A stretch of 62,000 nt of DNA, taken from contig NC_081408.1 of assembly GCF_030272615.1 (NCBI RefSeq), forward strand, positions 624,245,912 through 624,307,911. The letters run 5' to 3'. How positions within the stretch are numbered: the first letter of the stretch is position 1; each line of letters opens with the position of its first letter. Made by a program: the position numbers and the translations under genes. This document shows, in pieces, positions 12,399 through 24,778 of this stretch. Origin of the DNA: Cryptomeria japonica (taxonomy: Eukaryota > Streptophyta > Pinopsida > Cupressales > Cupressaceae). A model generated the notes under the pieces. The model did no database searches and had not been told where the DNA came from. It was given only the letters and a program-made list of their open reading frames with translations.

Positions 12399-13210
12399 CT
12401 AAACATACTAGAGCAATATATGATAGGTATAGGAAACTGCTTAATTCTCTAGGCATAAAGTTCAACCGAGTGGACCTTCCATCCATATTATAGACTTGTT
12501 CCCAGGTGTTATACCCATGATTGCAAGCTATGCCTGGTATTGCCTCGACATCTTCCTACCTTCGTTGATCTTGTTTATGAAATTTGCGCAGGCGTTGACA
12601 AAGGGTGTGCGTTTCATGTTGAATCTGGACCATGTGTATCCGTGAGAGAGTTCTGAGCCGAAAACCCTGATCGTTCCATCTTCAATAAATATTAAATTAG
12701 TGTTATAATCAATATGATTATATTATTGCGCTTTAATAGTATTAGGCATATACATAATTGATTGATTAGTTAAACTCAACAAGTGGTGGAATTGAAGATA
12801 TAATTAGCATTAAATAATTAAAAATAGTATAAAATGCTTACTGAGTCTCTAAGGAGACTCATTCTTTACAATATTAATGTCCAGGTAATAGTGGTAATGA
12901 GATTTACCAAGAGGAAGTTTGAAAAGTTTATTGAAGATGGAACGATCAGGGTTTTTGGCTCAAAACTCTCTCACAGATACACATGGTCCCTATTCAACAT
13001 GGAACACACACCCTTTGTCAACACCCATGCAACTTTCATGAACAAGATCAATGAAGGCAGGAAGATGGCGAGGCAATACCAGGCATAGCTTGCAGCATAG
13101 CACCTAGGAACAAGTCTATCATATGGATGGAAGGTTTGCTCGGTTGGACTTCATGGGTAGAGAATTAAGCAGTTACCTGTACCTATCATATATTGCTCTA
13201 GTATGTTTAG
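12399..13210. repeat. Large imperfect inverted repeat (arms about 290 bp)
   Basis: The left arm (12399-12689) reads CTAAACATACTAGAGCAATA outward to CCATCTTCAATAAA. The right arm (12927-13210) is its reverse complement, from TTTATTGAAGATGG to TAGTATGTTTAG. By eye the arms agree at roughly 85-90% with a few short indels. The 237-bp spacer is AT-rich. The right arm contains an open frame (to 13088) with FIEDGTIRVFGSKLSHRYTW, which looks like a protein-coding remnant I cannot assign. No terminal duplication is obvious. Possible origins are an inverted duplication of a gene fragment, a foldback transposon, or a hairpin small-RNA locus. Confidence 0.85.
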
Positions 13211-16200
13211 GAATAGTTTGTATGGGGCCCATTTTCATTCTATGACTGGGTCATTTTGTATACCATTGTTGGTTGTAATTAAAGTTATGCAAGTCTATAC
13301 ATGTTAGGCTATACATATTGCTGCAATTAGGGACAATTTATAAAGTTATGACTCGATATCACATGTATTGGTTTTTTCTACTATATTTTTAAAAAATAGC
13401 ATAATTTTTTTTTTAAAAATGTCTCTTTTTTTGTTTTTCATGCATTTAAGTGTCACAAGCTTGTCAAATTAAATGTTTCTATTTTTATTGACTACATTTT
13501 TGCATCCATATGTGAGTATAATACACCTTGAGCATAATGATGACATCTACTAGGGCCCATTACTTACATGGACCTACAATTACCTTTAACATTTAAATAT
13601 TTATTTTGCATGCATGTGTGTGAGTGTTACCATACTTCAAGATATATGAACACTTTAAGGTTCATATGCAACTCAAAGTGGGGGCAAAATGTAATTTTAG
13701 AATTTGCATATCCACGTCATTTCCCATTTAGTTTCATGTCCATTTTGAGAGAATGACTTGATGCATGTACATATTTGACAAATGACACAATCTCATGCAA
13801 ACTTGGGCTTAGTTTCCCAACCATCACCTATTACCATACACAAATTCCTTGCACAAAATAAAATTAGAGGAGTTCCTAGATTAGCGACAATGAATTTGAA
13901 ATCTACATGAAAAATATTCATTCCTTCAATCATAAAACCAAATACATCATCCGCCATACATTTATTTTTCTAAAATTACTATTAAATTAAAATTACATGT
14001 ACCTATAATCTATTGTTAATTAATTTAAATTATTAATTGTATATACATTCTATTGAATTTACATTATCCATTTTTTAATGTCGAGAGGCATTCTACAATA
14101 GCATCAAGGAGTGGAGTGGACTCGTGTGAGTGTGTTAATGTTAACTTTTATCTTTTAGCTTAAATTTGACAACCGCTCACATGTCAAATATGAATATTAA
14201 TTACAAACACAATATTTTTAAAATAAACATCATATAAAATAAAATAAACCGCCATCAAAATTATAAGTTTTAGATAGATATATAAATATAAAATAAAAAC
14301 AAAGATATTTTAAAAAAATCTACCATTTCATAGTTACAATATTCATTTAAAAAAAAATATCTTATATTTTTTTAATAAGAAATTTTAAATTTATATATAT
14401 AAAATTGCATGTTAACTATGTAATATAAAAAAATTGTATGAGGGAAAAAATAAACAATGTAGATACAATATAATATAAAGTGAAATAAAAATAATTTTAA
14501 GGTAAATAAAATAGTTCAAATTGATATTTAAGTCGAGAGGCATCCTATACAATGTCAACACATCCGTGAAACAAAAAAGAAAGGGCAGTTACAGTTGCAG
14601 CATATGGAATTCCAAGAGTCTTGCCATATTGTGTCCATTAACATAAAAGAAATGGTTGATATTTTGAATAGTTACATATGTGAAATGGAGAATGCCAAAC
14701 GACAGGTACAAACTCAAAGTGGTGGACGGAAAACACAGTTACAGACACATGGCATTAATCGTAGGTTATGCAAAATTTAAAACGTATGGAAGTCAAAAAT
14801 GGGAAGAGTGAGCTTGACACTTATAAAACAAAGAAATATTACCATGACATGTCTATTCAACAATGATAGCTGATGCAGATTATAACAACAATAACAGGTT
14901 TTGTTTTCAAATCTTCTCGAAGCAACAAAATAATGTTTGTATAATTGCACTTTCTCTGCAAATCTAGAGTCACTATAATTCATTTCGTAAGCAAATATAT
15001 CAGTTACAATTATTAAAGTTACATTAGTGACTGTTAGTTAGGCTTGCAAGGAAATCGATTTGCATGGTAGAAACTTGTGTTTGATAAGCCCTTCATTTTA
15101 TCTTCCAATGAGGAATTCCATTGATGACAGAAGATTTCTTTTACTCTTCATTTCAATGTTTATGCAGAAAATGGTGGAGTCATTTGTCTTAATTCTATTT
15201 GCCACACAACTATTGTATATGCTTGCGCTCACTCGCATTAACACCTCTAAGAGTCTATTTTAATATGAGAGCCCATAGCACGAAGGTAAAATGTATTTCT
15301 TGCAGCCCAAAATATTCTTGTGTTCTGGATTTGAAGTCTAACGGATTTATCATCATTGCTGAGGATATTTGTTTGCAGGTACTATACTTGGCACAACCAT
15401 TTCGATTTTGAGGTAAAATGTCATTCATTTCAAGTTTTAATATAAATACATTCAAATTTATGTATATATCATTTACTTGAAAAGATAAAAGGAAAATGAA
15501 ATTATAAAATTACATATTCAGATTGTTAGAATTCGTGCAGTTGATTGGGCTTGCATTTTAATTTTACTTCATAGCGTGTACGCAGATTTATCATTTCAAA
15601 TTTAGGTTTCTAGAATTTGATGCCAGTAATATGAGACATAAGTCGCTTTCTGGATATAGGTATTTACATTTCTATAGGCTTCACTATTTTGGGTTTAGAA
15701 TTTGAGACTTTTAAATTTAGAACGGAGGCTGGAAGATCGCGCATTTTGAATTTAACATATAGATTAATAGAATGTACTTGGAGTTTCGATACATGCGCCA
15801 TATTGGGGTATGAAGATTCACTAAAGCATTTTGGAATGGAAGTTTTCTTGTGAGAAATGCATGCAACCATTCAAGTTTAGTGAATAAAGGTTGAGTAACA
15901 TTGTTGGCTCATTAGTAACGACCCATTACAAAGGGCCATAAATAACCAAAGAATTCTGCAAATCTAACTTTTATAGAAAAGTATTTTTCAATTAAATGCT
16001 TACCATTAATATATTTATTGTATTAAATTTATTTGCACATAAACATTTTAAAAAATTCAATTGTTAATAAACTTATGTATTAATTTTTCACTCAAATAAA
16101 AAGGTTCATGGTTCAACATTAATGTAATTTTAGCTTTCTTATTAAATTTGGTATCAACATTAACATGATTAGATTTTTAGGGATAAAAAAATATAGCATG

Positions 16201-16265
16201 CAAATTTTAGATAAAGCAAGTTAATTCTCAAAATAATAGATGTTTCCATGTTTTGATTGAGTAAA
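13211..16265. other. Unassigned AT-rich DNA
   Basis: No convincing gene. The short frames at 14595-14780, 15060-15263 and 15199-15411 lack recognisable domains. GTCGAGAGGCAT occurs at about 14081 and 14532, and again twice near 54.2-54.3 kb. Confidence 0.5.
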
Positions 16266-16680
16266 GATCAAGAGTGTAGTAAAAATAGGAAATGTATACA
16301 ACTTAGTAAGTTTTACAAATAAATAAATAAATACAAATTTTAGTAAGTTTTAGAAAAAAATTATGGTAACAAGTTGTAGTGATCCCATATTAATAGGGAC
16401 TCATTACTATGAGTAATTTAGAAAGAATGAGTATTTTATTATAATTAACAAAAAGATCACAATGTAGTAAAAATAGGAAAGATATAGAACTTAGTATGTC
16501 TTAAAAAAAATACCAAACTTAATAAATTATAGAAAAAAATTATGGTAACAAGTTGTAGTGATCTAGATTTATATGAGTCATTACTATGAATAATTTGGAA
16601 AGAAAAAGAGTTATTACAAGTTGGAATTACCCCAAATTTATAATGAGTCATTACTATGACTAATTTTGAAAGAATAATAG
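16266..16680. repeat. 189-bp tandem duplication plus partial third copy
   Basis: The block starting GATCAAGAGTGTAGTAAAAA at 16266 recurs at 16455 (GATCACAATGTAGTAAAAAT). Both copies include ATTATGGTAACAAGTTGTAG and GAGTCATTACTATGA-type sequence. A third partial copy of the end (GAGTCATTACTATGACTAAT) lies near 16642. Confidence 0.85.
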
Positions 16681-17121
16681 TTTGTTATTAAAATTAATAA
16701 AAATGAAAACAAAGAATATTCAAACAAAATTATCTTTAAAATTGGATTTAATAATAATAAAAAGAGTTCCCATTTCTTATTACCCTTAAAGATGTAATTG
16801 ATAAGCGTGCTCATTATTAAAATCAATATAAATTATATATTAAAATTATTCAAATAAAATGATAAGAATAATAATATTTTAACTTAATAAGAAATAATCA
16901 ACAATATGGGATATAATTAAAATAAATACAAAATATTTATAATTTTTTTTTTTTTTAATTTAGTTATTTCTTTTATAATATTATGTATTCCATTACTTTT
17001 TTCTCTTGATAAAGATAAATAAAAAAATTGACAAATTTCTCTAAACTTTTATTATTGTATTTTAACTTGATGGAAAATTATAGATTTTAAATGAAAAGGA
17101 TAATTTTTTAGGTATAATTTT
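16681..17121. other. Very AT-rich unassigned DNA
   Basis: Simple A/T-rich sequence with no coding signal. Its last five bases (ATTTT, 17117-17121) are the target duplication of Element 3. Confidence 0.5.
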
Positions 17122-17436
17122 TGTTAGAGTTATATTTTATTAGCTAATAATTATTTATTTAATTATTAGTCTATTATGCTCTATGCTTAAGCTAAACTTA
17201 GGAATCTTATTATTCTTTAGGGTTTTGAGTATCCTTTTATAAGGATTCTCTCTTTGTATTTTTCATAACAACTGTAATTATTGAATTGCATTCTTGTTGC
17301 ACAATCAATATGACTCCTCTTTTCTGGATCTCTGAATTCTGGCCTCCATAGCTATTTTGCTTCTCTCTTTCTGTGATAGGTTTGTATGCAGGTGATCTTT
17401 AGGAGCTGTAGAGTTGATTTTTCCTCAACTCCAATA
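17122..17436 (+). repeat. 5' LTR of Element 3
   Basis: A 315-bp repeat of 26520-26848. The partner is 14 bp longer because of an insertion in the GGGTTTTGAG region. TATCCTTTTATAAGGATTC near 17230 contains a TATA-like promoter element. Confidence 0.85.
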
Positions 17437-17448
17437 TGGTATTATAGC
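17437..17448 (+). promoter_or_regulatory. Primer binding site of Element 3 (initiator-Met type, mutated)
   Basis: TGGTATTATAGC directly follows the LTR. It differs from the canonical initiator-Met primer site TGGTATCAGAGC at two positions. Confidence 0.65.
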
Positions 17449-18406
17449 TCCAGATTTGCATGCCCCTGTTCTCTTTATGAGAGATTTTGGGCCTTGTTCT
17501 TCAGATCTGTGTATTCGGGGGTTTGTGCAATTGTTTTTTTTTTCCATTTCTGAGGGTAGCTGCTTTTTTGGTGCATTTTGGTGCCAAAAGGACCTCACAG
17601 TTGGATTCATGAGGTTGATTCCATGAATTTTGATATATAATTTGCCTATTTTCGGTGACAAGGGCATCTTAGGCATGATTTTTTATTGCAATGTTTTTCG
17701 AGGCACGAAAATCCGTATGGCTATACCTACAAATGCGTCAGAAAATTTTCGTCAAAAAAAAATAAAAAATTTACCCTCTTTATGCCCTACAAGAGGGTTT
17801 TTTTTTTCTTTTGGCCATAACTTGGTCATACGGAGGCGTTTTTTCAAAAACCTTATATCATCAGAAAGCTCTTTCCGATCTCTATCCAGAGCTAAAGGTT
17901 TGGTCTTTTGATTTTTCTTTTTTGATGGCTTTTTTTGCTGTCAAAACCAAAAGTTCCTTTTTGTACTCTAGGAGACATAACTTGAGCATCTGAACTCCGT
18001 TTTTTGAAAACTTTATATCGTTGGAAACTTGTTCTGTGTTATTTCCGCTAACATGAGTTTTCTTTCCAAATTCTGCTCCAAGTACATTTTATTCAGTTTT
18101 TTGGCTTTTCAGCACTTTGGTGAATATTTTGGATGTTTCAAGTCCTGGGATCTCTTTCTTTGAGTAGGATGTCTCGTCTTTGGTTGTTCTTTTGTTTCCA
18201 ATATTTTGTCTCTTATGTTCATTGTAGCATTTTATTTATGCAAACACACTGAGATAAAGTGTCATCATGCATTGTATACTTGGGATCTTGCACATCTTGT
18301 ACCTTACTATACATGCACTACTTATAAATTGCAATGGGGGGGTTGATATTTGCCTTTTATTTGCCATCTACCTTTGTCAAGTGAGTGTTCCTTCCACGAC
18401 ACTATG
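17449..18406 (+). other. Internal non-coding sequence of Element 3, left part
   Basis: Apart from short frames without domains (17414-17626, 17630-17911), there is no coding signal. It is interrupted at CTATG (18402-18406), the target duplication of Element 4. Confidence 0.6.
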
Positions 18407-19477
18407 TATTGGTATTTTGATAATGTTTAAGTTGTGATTGTCATTGATGGACACACACTTATTGTATGTATGAGTTATTCTCCATTGGTAATATGTGTTG
18501 TGTTGTTCACATCGATATTATATGCCATTGTATGTATAGTCTTTGTTTGTAGAAGACTATCGATGTTTTGCAGAAGAAGCTTACCGGTCGTAGCAGTATG
18601 AAGACCTCAAGTGGAATGAGGACCCCTAGTGGCAGTTAATATTTTTGATCGGAACATTCTGTTCCAGTTTTCCAGTCTTTATTCGTTAACCAGTAATTGA
18701 TATACTATGCTAAACCGGTATAATTGTAAAGTGTGATGAGTTATCATCCACCGATACTTTAGCGGTGTTTTTGTGTCGTGTTACCAAATATGCCTAGATT
18801 CACTGTACCTAGGAAATTGTAGTCTAATCTTATTGGACTAACATGAAATCAAATTCCTATATGAGGACATCATGTTTAGGGTTTTGGAGAGTTGATATGT
18901 GCGAGTATTGTAGAGTAGATTAGGTCTGTGCGAAATAGGTATCTCACTATAAAGATTGTGAGTGCAAAGGATAGAAGACTGAAGTAATGTTGTAATGCAT
19001 TAACAAAGAATGTCAAGGATCTAATCAAGCATTTTGTGTTGCTTTCTAGATCATTCACTTGTTGATTACTAATCTCTTCAACAAGTCTGAAACCCTTAAC
19101 TAGGTAGGCCCAGCCAAGTCTATTATAAATCCTCTAACAAGGTGGTTCACAATTGTGGATCTGAAATCCTTTAACAGGGTAGTCTTTAACAGGACTTATC
19201 TCCTAACAGGATCTGTTCTGGTGAAGAACATTGTAAGGCCTTAACCACTTTGATTACTATTCTATAGATAGTTGACTTGTGAGTTTTACTCACCATGGTT
19301 TTTCCCATTAGGATTTCCACTTCAAAATATCTTGTGTTATGGTGATTGTGCTATTAGGCTTGTTTATGTTTTAACCGATTTGTTGTTTAAACTACTACAC
19401 CGGTTTGCTGGTAAATTTTTTAAGAGTTTGATTAAGTTTTTAGGCATACTAATTCACCCCCCTCTTAGTATTCATCA
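18407..19477 (+). repeat. 5' LTR of Element 4
   Basis: A 1071-bp repeat of 24779-25894. The terminal TG is mutated to TA, inferred from the partner LTR and the fit of the CTATG target duplication. Confidence 0.9.
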
Positions 19478-19479
19478 AT

Positions 19480-19495
19480 TGGTATCAGAGCCAAC
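19480..19495 (+). promoter_or_regulatory. Primer binding site of Element 4 (initiator-Met tRNA)
   Basis: TGGTATCAGAGCCAAC starts two bases after the LTR end. It is the canonical plant initiator-Met primer site. Confidence 0.9.
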
Positions 19496-19527
19496 CTTTT
19501 TATAAGTCTAACCACTTGGAAGGAGAT

Positions 19528-20752
19528 ATGGGGGAATACAGCATGAGGGAACTCACTCACCGTCTGACTGAGTCTGAGAGAGCCTATGATGAACTCAAGA
19601 TAAAGTATAAAGCCTCTTTAGCCAAGAGAAGAGAACTTGCTGAGCAATTGATGGAATTTACTGAAAACAACTCTTCTGATGAAGTAGACATGGAGGCCCT
19701 AGTCGGAGAAGTGGAGAAACTAAATGAATCCAAAACTAACCTAAGGAGGGAGTTGGAAGGATTGACTATCAGGAGCTAAAAACAGAAGAAAAGCTGAAGA
19801 TTTAGTGAAGGACAAGAAGCATGAGATCTATAAGTTGAAACAAGAGATTGGTACCATCACCTCTCATCTACAAGAGGGTAATGAAGAGAAAGAAGAAATA
19901 CAAGCAGACCTCAATGCTGCTATCTCTCAAAATGAAACCTTGATGAAAACCAATGATGCTCTTTCCAAGGAACTTGCTGAGTCAAAGGAGATACTTGCAA
20001 AGTTCAATCAGAGTGCTGCTAAATTGGAACAAAAGCTAGAATCAGTAAAGCCATCAAAGGATACCAATGGACTTGGTTTTTCTGCATATGAGGAAGGTGA
20101 AACCTCTGGAGCCAAGAGTAATGCACCAAAAGAGAAACTGGTACCTAAGAACAACAACAAGAGCAAAGGTAAGACAAAGTTTAAACTTGTGTGCTTCAAC
20201 TGTCATAAGGAAGGACATACTGCCAATGTATGTAGGAGCAAGACTTACAATAATTTTCCTTACATGCAAAACAATGTGGCTAGAACTGGTAGATTTAATG
20301 GTCACTGTTATGCATGCAACAAGTTTGGGCATAGAGCTTTTGAGTGCAGGTCAATTATGAACAACTCTAGAAGTTATGCACCAAGATCTAAAGGAGTTGT
20401 CCCAGAACCTCCTATGAACCAGAAACCAAACTGGTACAGAACCTATGACCACTGGTCAAATGGTTATGGAGCGGTAAACAGTTGGAGAGCAACTTGTTTG
20501 ATCTATCGTGGTAGCGGTCACACTGCTACAACATGCAGAAGGAAGAATGATCATGTGAACACCGGATCATGGAGAACACTTGGTATGGTATGCTACCATT
20601 GCAACAAACCAGGGCACACTACTATAGCATGTAGACTGAGAAAGAATCCATCGAGAGACATATTGGTCGACCTAGAAGGGAAGATCGATGGTGAAACCGT
20701 TCAGGCAGATATGGATAAAACTTGGAAAAAGAAATATGAAGAGAAGCCATAA
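19528..20752 (+). pseudogene. gag: Gag-like protein with coiled coil and four zinc knuckles (Element 4)
   Basis: A nucleic-acid-binding structural protein of a copia-type retroelement. It starts at the first ATG after the primer site (MGEYSMREL). About 190 N-terminal residues are highly charged with heptad-like spacing and are probably a coiled coil. The C-terminal part has four CCHC knuckles near 20192-20233 (CFNCHKEGHTANVC), 20306-20347 (CYACNKFGHRAFEC), 20495-20536 and 20591-20632 (CYHCNKPGHTTIAC). The third knuckle has Tyr in place of its second Cys. One single-base insertion near 19778 breaks the frame between residue 83 or so and the rest. The gag is followed by a 490-bp gap and then ORF A, not by pol. 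Confidence 0.8.
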
Positions 20753-21240
20753 GATGTACTAGTTTTTGCACCCAGTGTGGAGACCCCTGAACCGACAAAC
20801 TGAGCTTCGAAAAGCTTAGGGGGAACATATCGGTAACAATGTTTTGAACCCCCGGAGTATATTGGTAAAGTGCCTTTATCAGTATTTGTTACCTATTGTC
20901 CGACATAAGAAACGAATTGGTAAAAGGAAAAGTTAGGGTTTGTGCCCTAACGGTGATGCATTTATTATGGTACGTAGGAGCATATTTAAGTGACTTTCGT
21001 CATCATTTTTACTTACCTATTTTCAAAAAAGAATTTTTCTATCTTGAGCAGAGCAACAAGAGCGATTCATCTTGCATTCAAAAGAATTCAGGAAGATATG
21101 TTACACAAGATTTTGCAGCCATTCAGAGTGGTAAAACAAGCTTTTGGAGAAGTATGTTGCGTTCAACATCGGTGAACCCTAGTTCGGATTAAAAAGGTAT
21201 TTCTCGTTGAATCACTCACATCATTTGGAATTATCTAGAT
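20753..21240 (+). other. Spacer between gag and ORF A in Element 4
   Basis: No protease or integrase sequence is present. Short frames (20896-21192) have no recognisable domain. This is where a copia pol would begin, and it is absent. Confidence 0.5.
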
Positions 21241-24200
21241 ATGGCTTCTACATCTAAAATACCTTCTAGTTCTACCGAACCTGAGGAATCATTTGAGTTT
21301 CTTAGGAAGAAGGTGAAATATAATGCCCTATCTCAAATTCCCGTCGGAGTCATTGTCGAAGGGGATGTTTCAGGATATATTGATTGCAAACTGGAAGACC
21401 TAGGGTCTCTAGTGATTCACTCACAGTTGAGTTTGTTATGTGGAGATGATAAGAAGATTAAACCTGAGTACATCGTAATCAAGAAGAAGAAATTTCACAA
21501 TGCAGTATATTTTCTCAAGGAATTTACAGAAGAACACATTAGGATTATTCTAAGTAGGGTTCATGGTGACAAGATGTACCTTGAGCGAACCCATGATATT
21601 ACACCAGAGGTAATTCATGTCGTGACCGGTTTCTGTAATGTTGGGGAAGTCCCTATTCTTCGCAAGATCACCAAAACCAAAGTGACAAAGCTCACCGGTT
21701 ATGTGAGCGACCAGCGGGCAATGACTGTAAACACCATAAAAAATGACTTGGTGAAATATGCATGCATGGTAATCGGGTATAGAGTATTATATGCTAGTAG
21801 AATGAATTATGTTCCTACAATTGTAGTGCATGCCGCTTATAGGATGATCAAGGAGAATGCAGAATGTGATTTATGTACCTGCCTGCAAAAACAACTCATG
21901 GAGAACCTGAAGTCCATCAAAGTGGACAAAACACTGAGGTTTAAGTTCAGTCAACTACTTATTGGATTGTTTTTCTATTTTCAAGGATATTTTCCAGGAG
22001 TTGGTGATGTTCAATGGTCGAGTGACCTACCGGTTTCCAGACAAATAAAGGAGAGTTTGTAAGTAGTGGGATCTGCGTATCCAGAGACTCTGAACATGTA
22101 TTTTGATGAGTTCAGACTAAAGATGAACCAGAGAATGAGAATATCAGGTGATCTAGTTAAAAAATATGAAGATGATATCTGTTTCACAATCAAAATAGAT
22201 CATTGCATAATGCAAGCGGTTGAGCCCATATAAGATGAAGTTGAGCCTATGGGCTATGAAGTGGTAAATGATATACTCATGGGGTATGCCTCTACCCTAC
22301 TTACTTCACCACTGGATCCAAAGAAAAAGAGGACCGATACTTATTCTGAGAGGATCAAATCTATTGAAGTACCGAAGCAGAAAAATAGGAAAGCAGTGTC
22401 ATCAACATCGGCACCGGTTACATCTACTGCCAATCCTAAAGTGACCAAGAGGTCACAAGCCAAAAAGAAACCGGAGGCTATTCCGCCAAAGGTATTTGAA
22501 AGGAAGAGAAAAACCAAGAATAACTCACAGGATTTAGAAGACACTGAACCAGAGGTAGAAATGAAGAAGACGAGGCAATCAAGCAAGAAGACGAAGTCAA
22601 CCGGTAATGTACCAACAACCTCTGCACCAGTAAGTATACATATTGCTTCTTACTAGCAGATGACACATTTTCAAAGAATTATGAAGAATATTAAAAGGAA
22701 AGTTCTTGATGATCTAAAAGATTATTTTGATGATCTTAGTGATAGTGAAAAGGAATAAGTAGAGCTAGAGGTCATTAAATATTTATGTAAAAATGATCGG
22801 TCACCAACTGATATTAAGACTATTGTTTCTAGTTCTTCATATGATTCTTTGGAAAACAAATGACACATTGTCATAAAAAAAGAACAAGCAATTAGGGAAG
22901 AAAATTTTGCCCAATATTTTCCTAATGCCTCTAATTCAAAATTGTTTGAGATTCTTAATCGGTACAAAGGTACCTTTTTATTAAGAAGGAGAAGACTTCA
23001 GTTACTTGGAGGAAAAACCTCTTAAGTAGAAAAGGACACCCATTTCCGAGCTGAAGAAGCTATCAAAATGGAACAGGTAGTCGAAGCAAATCAACAGCCT
23101 GAGAAAGAGCCTCACCTATCCACAGCCAAACCGAATGAAATCTTTGACAGTCTGGGTGAAAGAATAGCATAACAAAATGACCCCATTGATGTTGATGCAC
23201 TAAATGTTGAGGACACCACTCCAGAGAAGGAGAAAGCTGAAGAGGAGAGAGTGGAGAAAGAAAAAGATGAGAAAGCAACAAAAGAGAAACAGGAAAAAGA
23301 GAAACTAGAAAAAGAAAAAGTAGAGAAAGAGAAACTAGTAAAAGAGGAAGTGGAGAAAGAAAAACAAGAGAAAGAGAAAGCGAAGAAGGAAGAGGAAAAG
23401 AAGAAGGAAGAAGAGAAGAATAAGGAAGAAGAGAAGAAGAAGGAGGAAGAAGAGAAGAAGGAGGAGGAAGAAGAGAAGAAAAAGGAAGAAGAGAAAAAGA
23501 GGGAAGAAGAGCGGAAGAAAGACGAAGAGAAGAAGAGAGTGGAAGAGGAGAAAGAGAAGGCCACCAAGGTAGCACAGGAAAAAGAAGAAGAGGAGAAGAA
23601 AAGAAAAGAGGAGATCAAGGCAAATAAAGGAGGACAGAATCCTAAGACAACCGGAGATCAAGCTAAGTGGGTTGATCCCACCAGTCCCACCAATTTGACT
23701 CTTGCCTGTCTTACTCAATCGGTTGATGAAAATGAGCTACTGAGGAGCATTCAACTAGCTCAGGTTAGATTGGAAGAACTGAGGAAAAAGAAAGAACAGG
23801 ATGTCATTCAAATTGTTGTTGACACTCTTTCCAATCTAATCCCTGGTACTAACCTTCCCAGTACCAATTCCTCGCTAGCCAAGTTAAAACTTCTTTGCAC
23901 AGTAGTAGATGATCCAGTGCAATCTTTAGAAGATGTTGCCCAGGTTTTTGTAGAGAAGAAGCATGAAAAAGCTCTGAAAGTTTCATTAGTAAAGAAAATG
24001 GATGTAGACAGAGCAAAACTACTTAAGCAGAAGGATGATATAAGTTTAGCTATGGGCGAAGGTAACCTACTATTGAGCAAAATCTGCCAACCTCACCTAT
24101 TTTGTGATGATGCTTTGAAAAAGAAGAGTCAACTCCAATCGAAGTTACATAAGTATATCGAAAACTTCAAATTGCCATATGATTCGTTCAGTGTATGGAC

Positions 24201-24515
24201 AAACTATTCACACTCACCAACATCAGATTGCAAAGATTGAATCAGAGATCTGCAAGCGGACTCAAATATCTGCAGGAGCTCTAGTTGCTTCTATCACCAA
24301 AATTGTAGGTTCTTCAGAAGTGCTTCTTGAACTTGGAGGCTATTACTATAACATAAGAGATGAGTACTATCGATGCAATGGAAGAATTAGCCTTCCAGAT
24401 GAAGACCGAGAGTGAAATTGCTGCCTCACTTCTTGATTCATGGTCTTCAGACATGAAAAATTTTCTGAAAAACTTTAAATCTCTTTTTGAGAAGTTTTAC
24501 TCTTTATTGTCATGA
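21241..24515 (+). pseudogene. ORF A: unidentified long frame of Element 4 (about 1090 codons)
   Basis: Not recognised. It starts at ATG 21241 (MASTSKIPSSSTEPEESFEF). One frame runs unbroken by indels to about 24195 but carries seven in-frame stops, at 22060, 22231, 22654, 22756, 22861, 23023 and 23170. Two frameshifts near 24195 and 24370 then lead to a helical end (DSWSSDMKNFLKNF) and a stop at 24513. Visible parts: a folded-looking N-terminal domain of about 330 residues without a known motif; a Lys/Thr/Pro-rich linker (22320-22640); a Glu/Lys repeat of about 130 residues (23221-23620), probably a long charged helix; and a C-terminal helical region. It occupies the place of pol. The layout resembles ORF B at 55.5-58.6 kb. 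It could be a captured host gene or a retroelement-specific accessory protein. Confidence 0.6.
23221..23620 (+). repeat. Purine-rich GAA/GAG low-complexity tract in ORF A
   Basis: About 400 bp made mostly of GARAAR and GAAGAG codons encoding a Glu/Lys-rich stretch. The long antisense Ser/Phe-rich frames over it are artefacts of this composition. Confidence 0.85.
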
Positions 24516-24766
24516 ACATATACTCTGTTGTTATGTTATGCAATAAAACTTTGGTAACTTTCAATGAAAAAGGGAGTGTTTGCATTACTTTGTCATTGTT
24601 GGCAAAGGGGTAGTAGTATTGATATTGAAAATTTCATGCACATACTTGTAATTTTTGCAAAGGGAGTAGTGTATATGCTTAGGGGGAGTAATTTTGATTA
24701 TGGCATCTGTTTTTGTTTTGTAAGCACTTAGATGTCAAAATTTTCCTAAGTGTTGCCATCAATGTC

Positions 24767-24778
24767 AAAGGGGGAGAT
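24767..24778 (+). promoter_or_regulatory. Polypurine tract of Element 4
   Basis: AAAGGGGGAGAT directly precedes the 3' LTR start TGTTGG. This is the typical plant copia arrangement. Confidence 0.85.

Noticed and set aside
21241-23250. Stop-codon reassignment or readthrough in ORF A
   Set aside because: All three stop types occur, and the same element's gag has a frameshift, so pseudogene decay is simpler.
23112-23618. Long Ser/Phe-rich and Leu-rich minus-strand frames
   Set aside because: They are the antisense of the GAA/GAG-rich tract of ORF A; low complexity removes stop codons.
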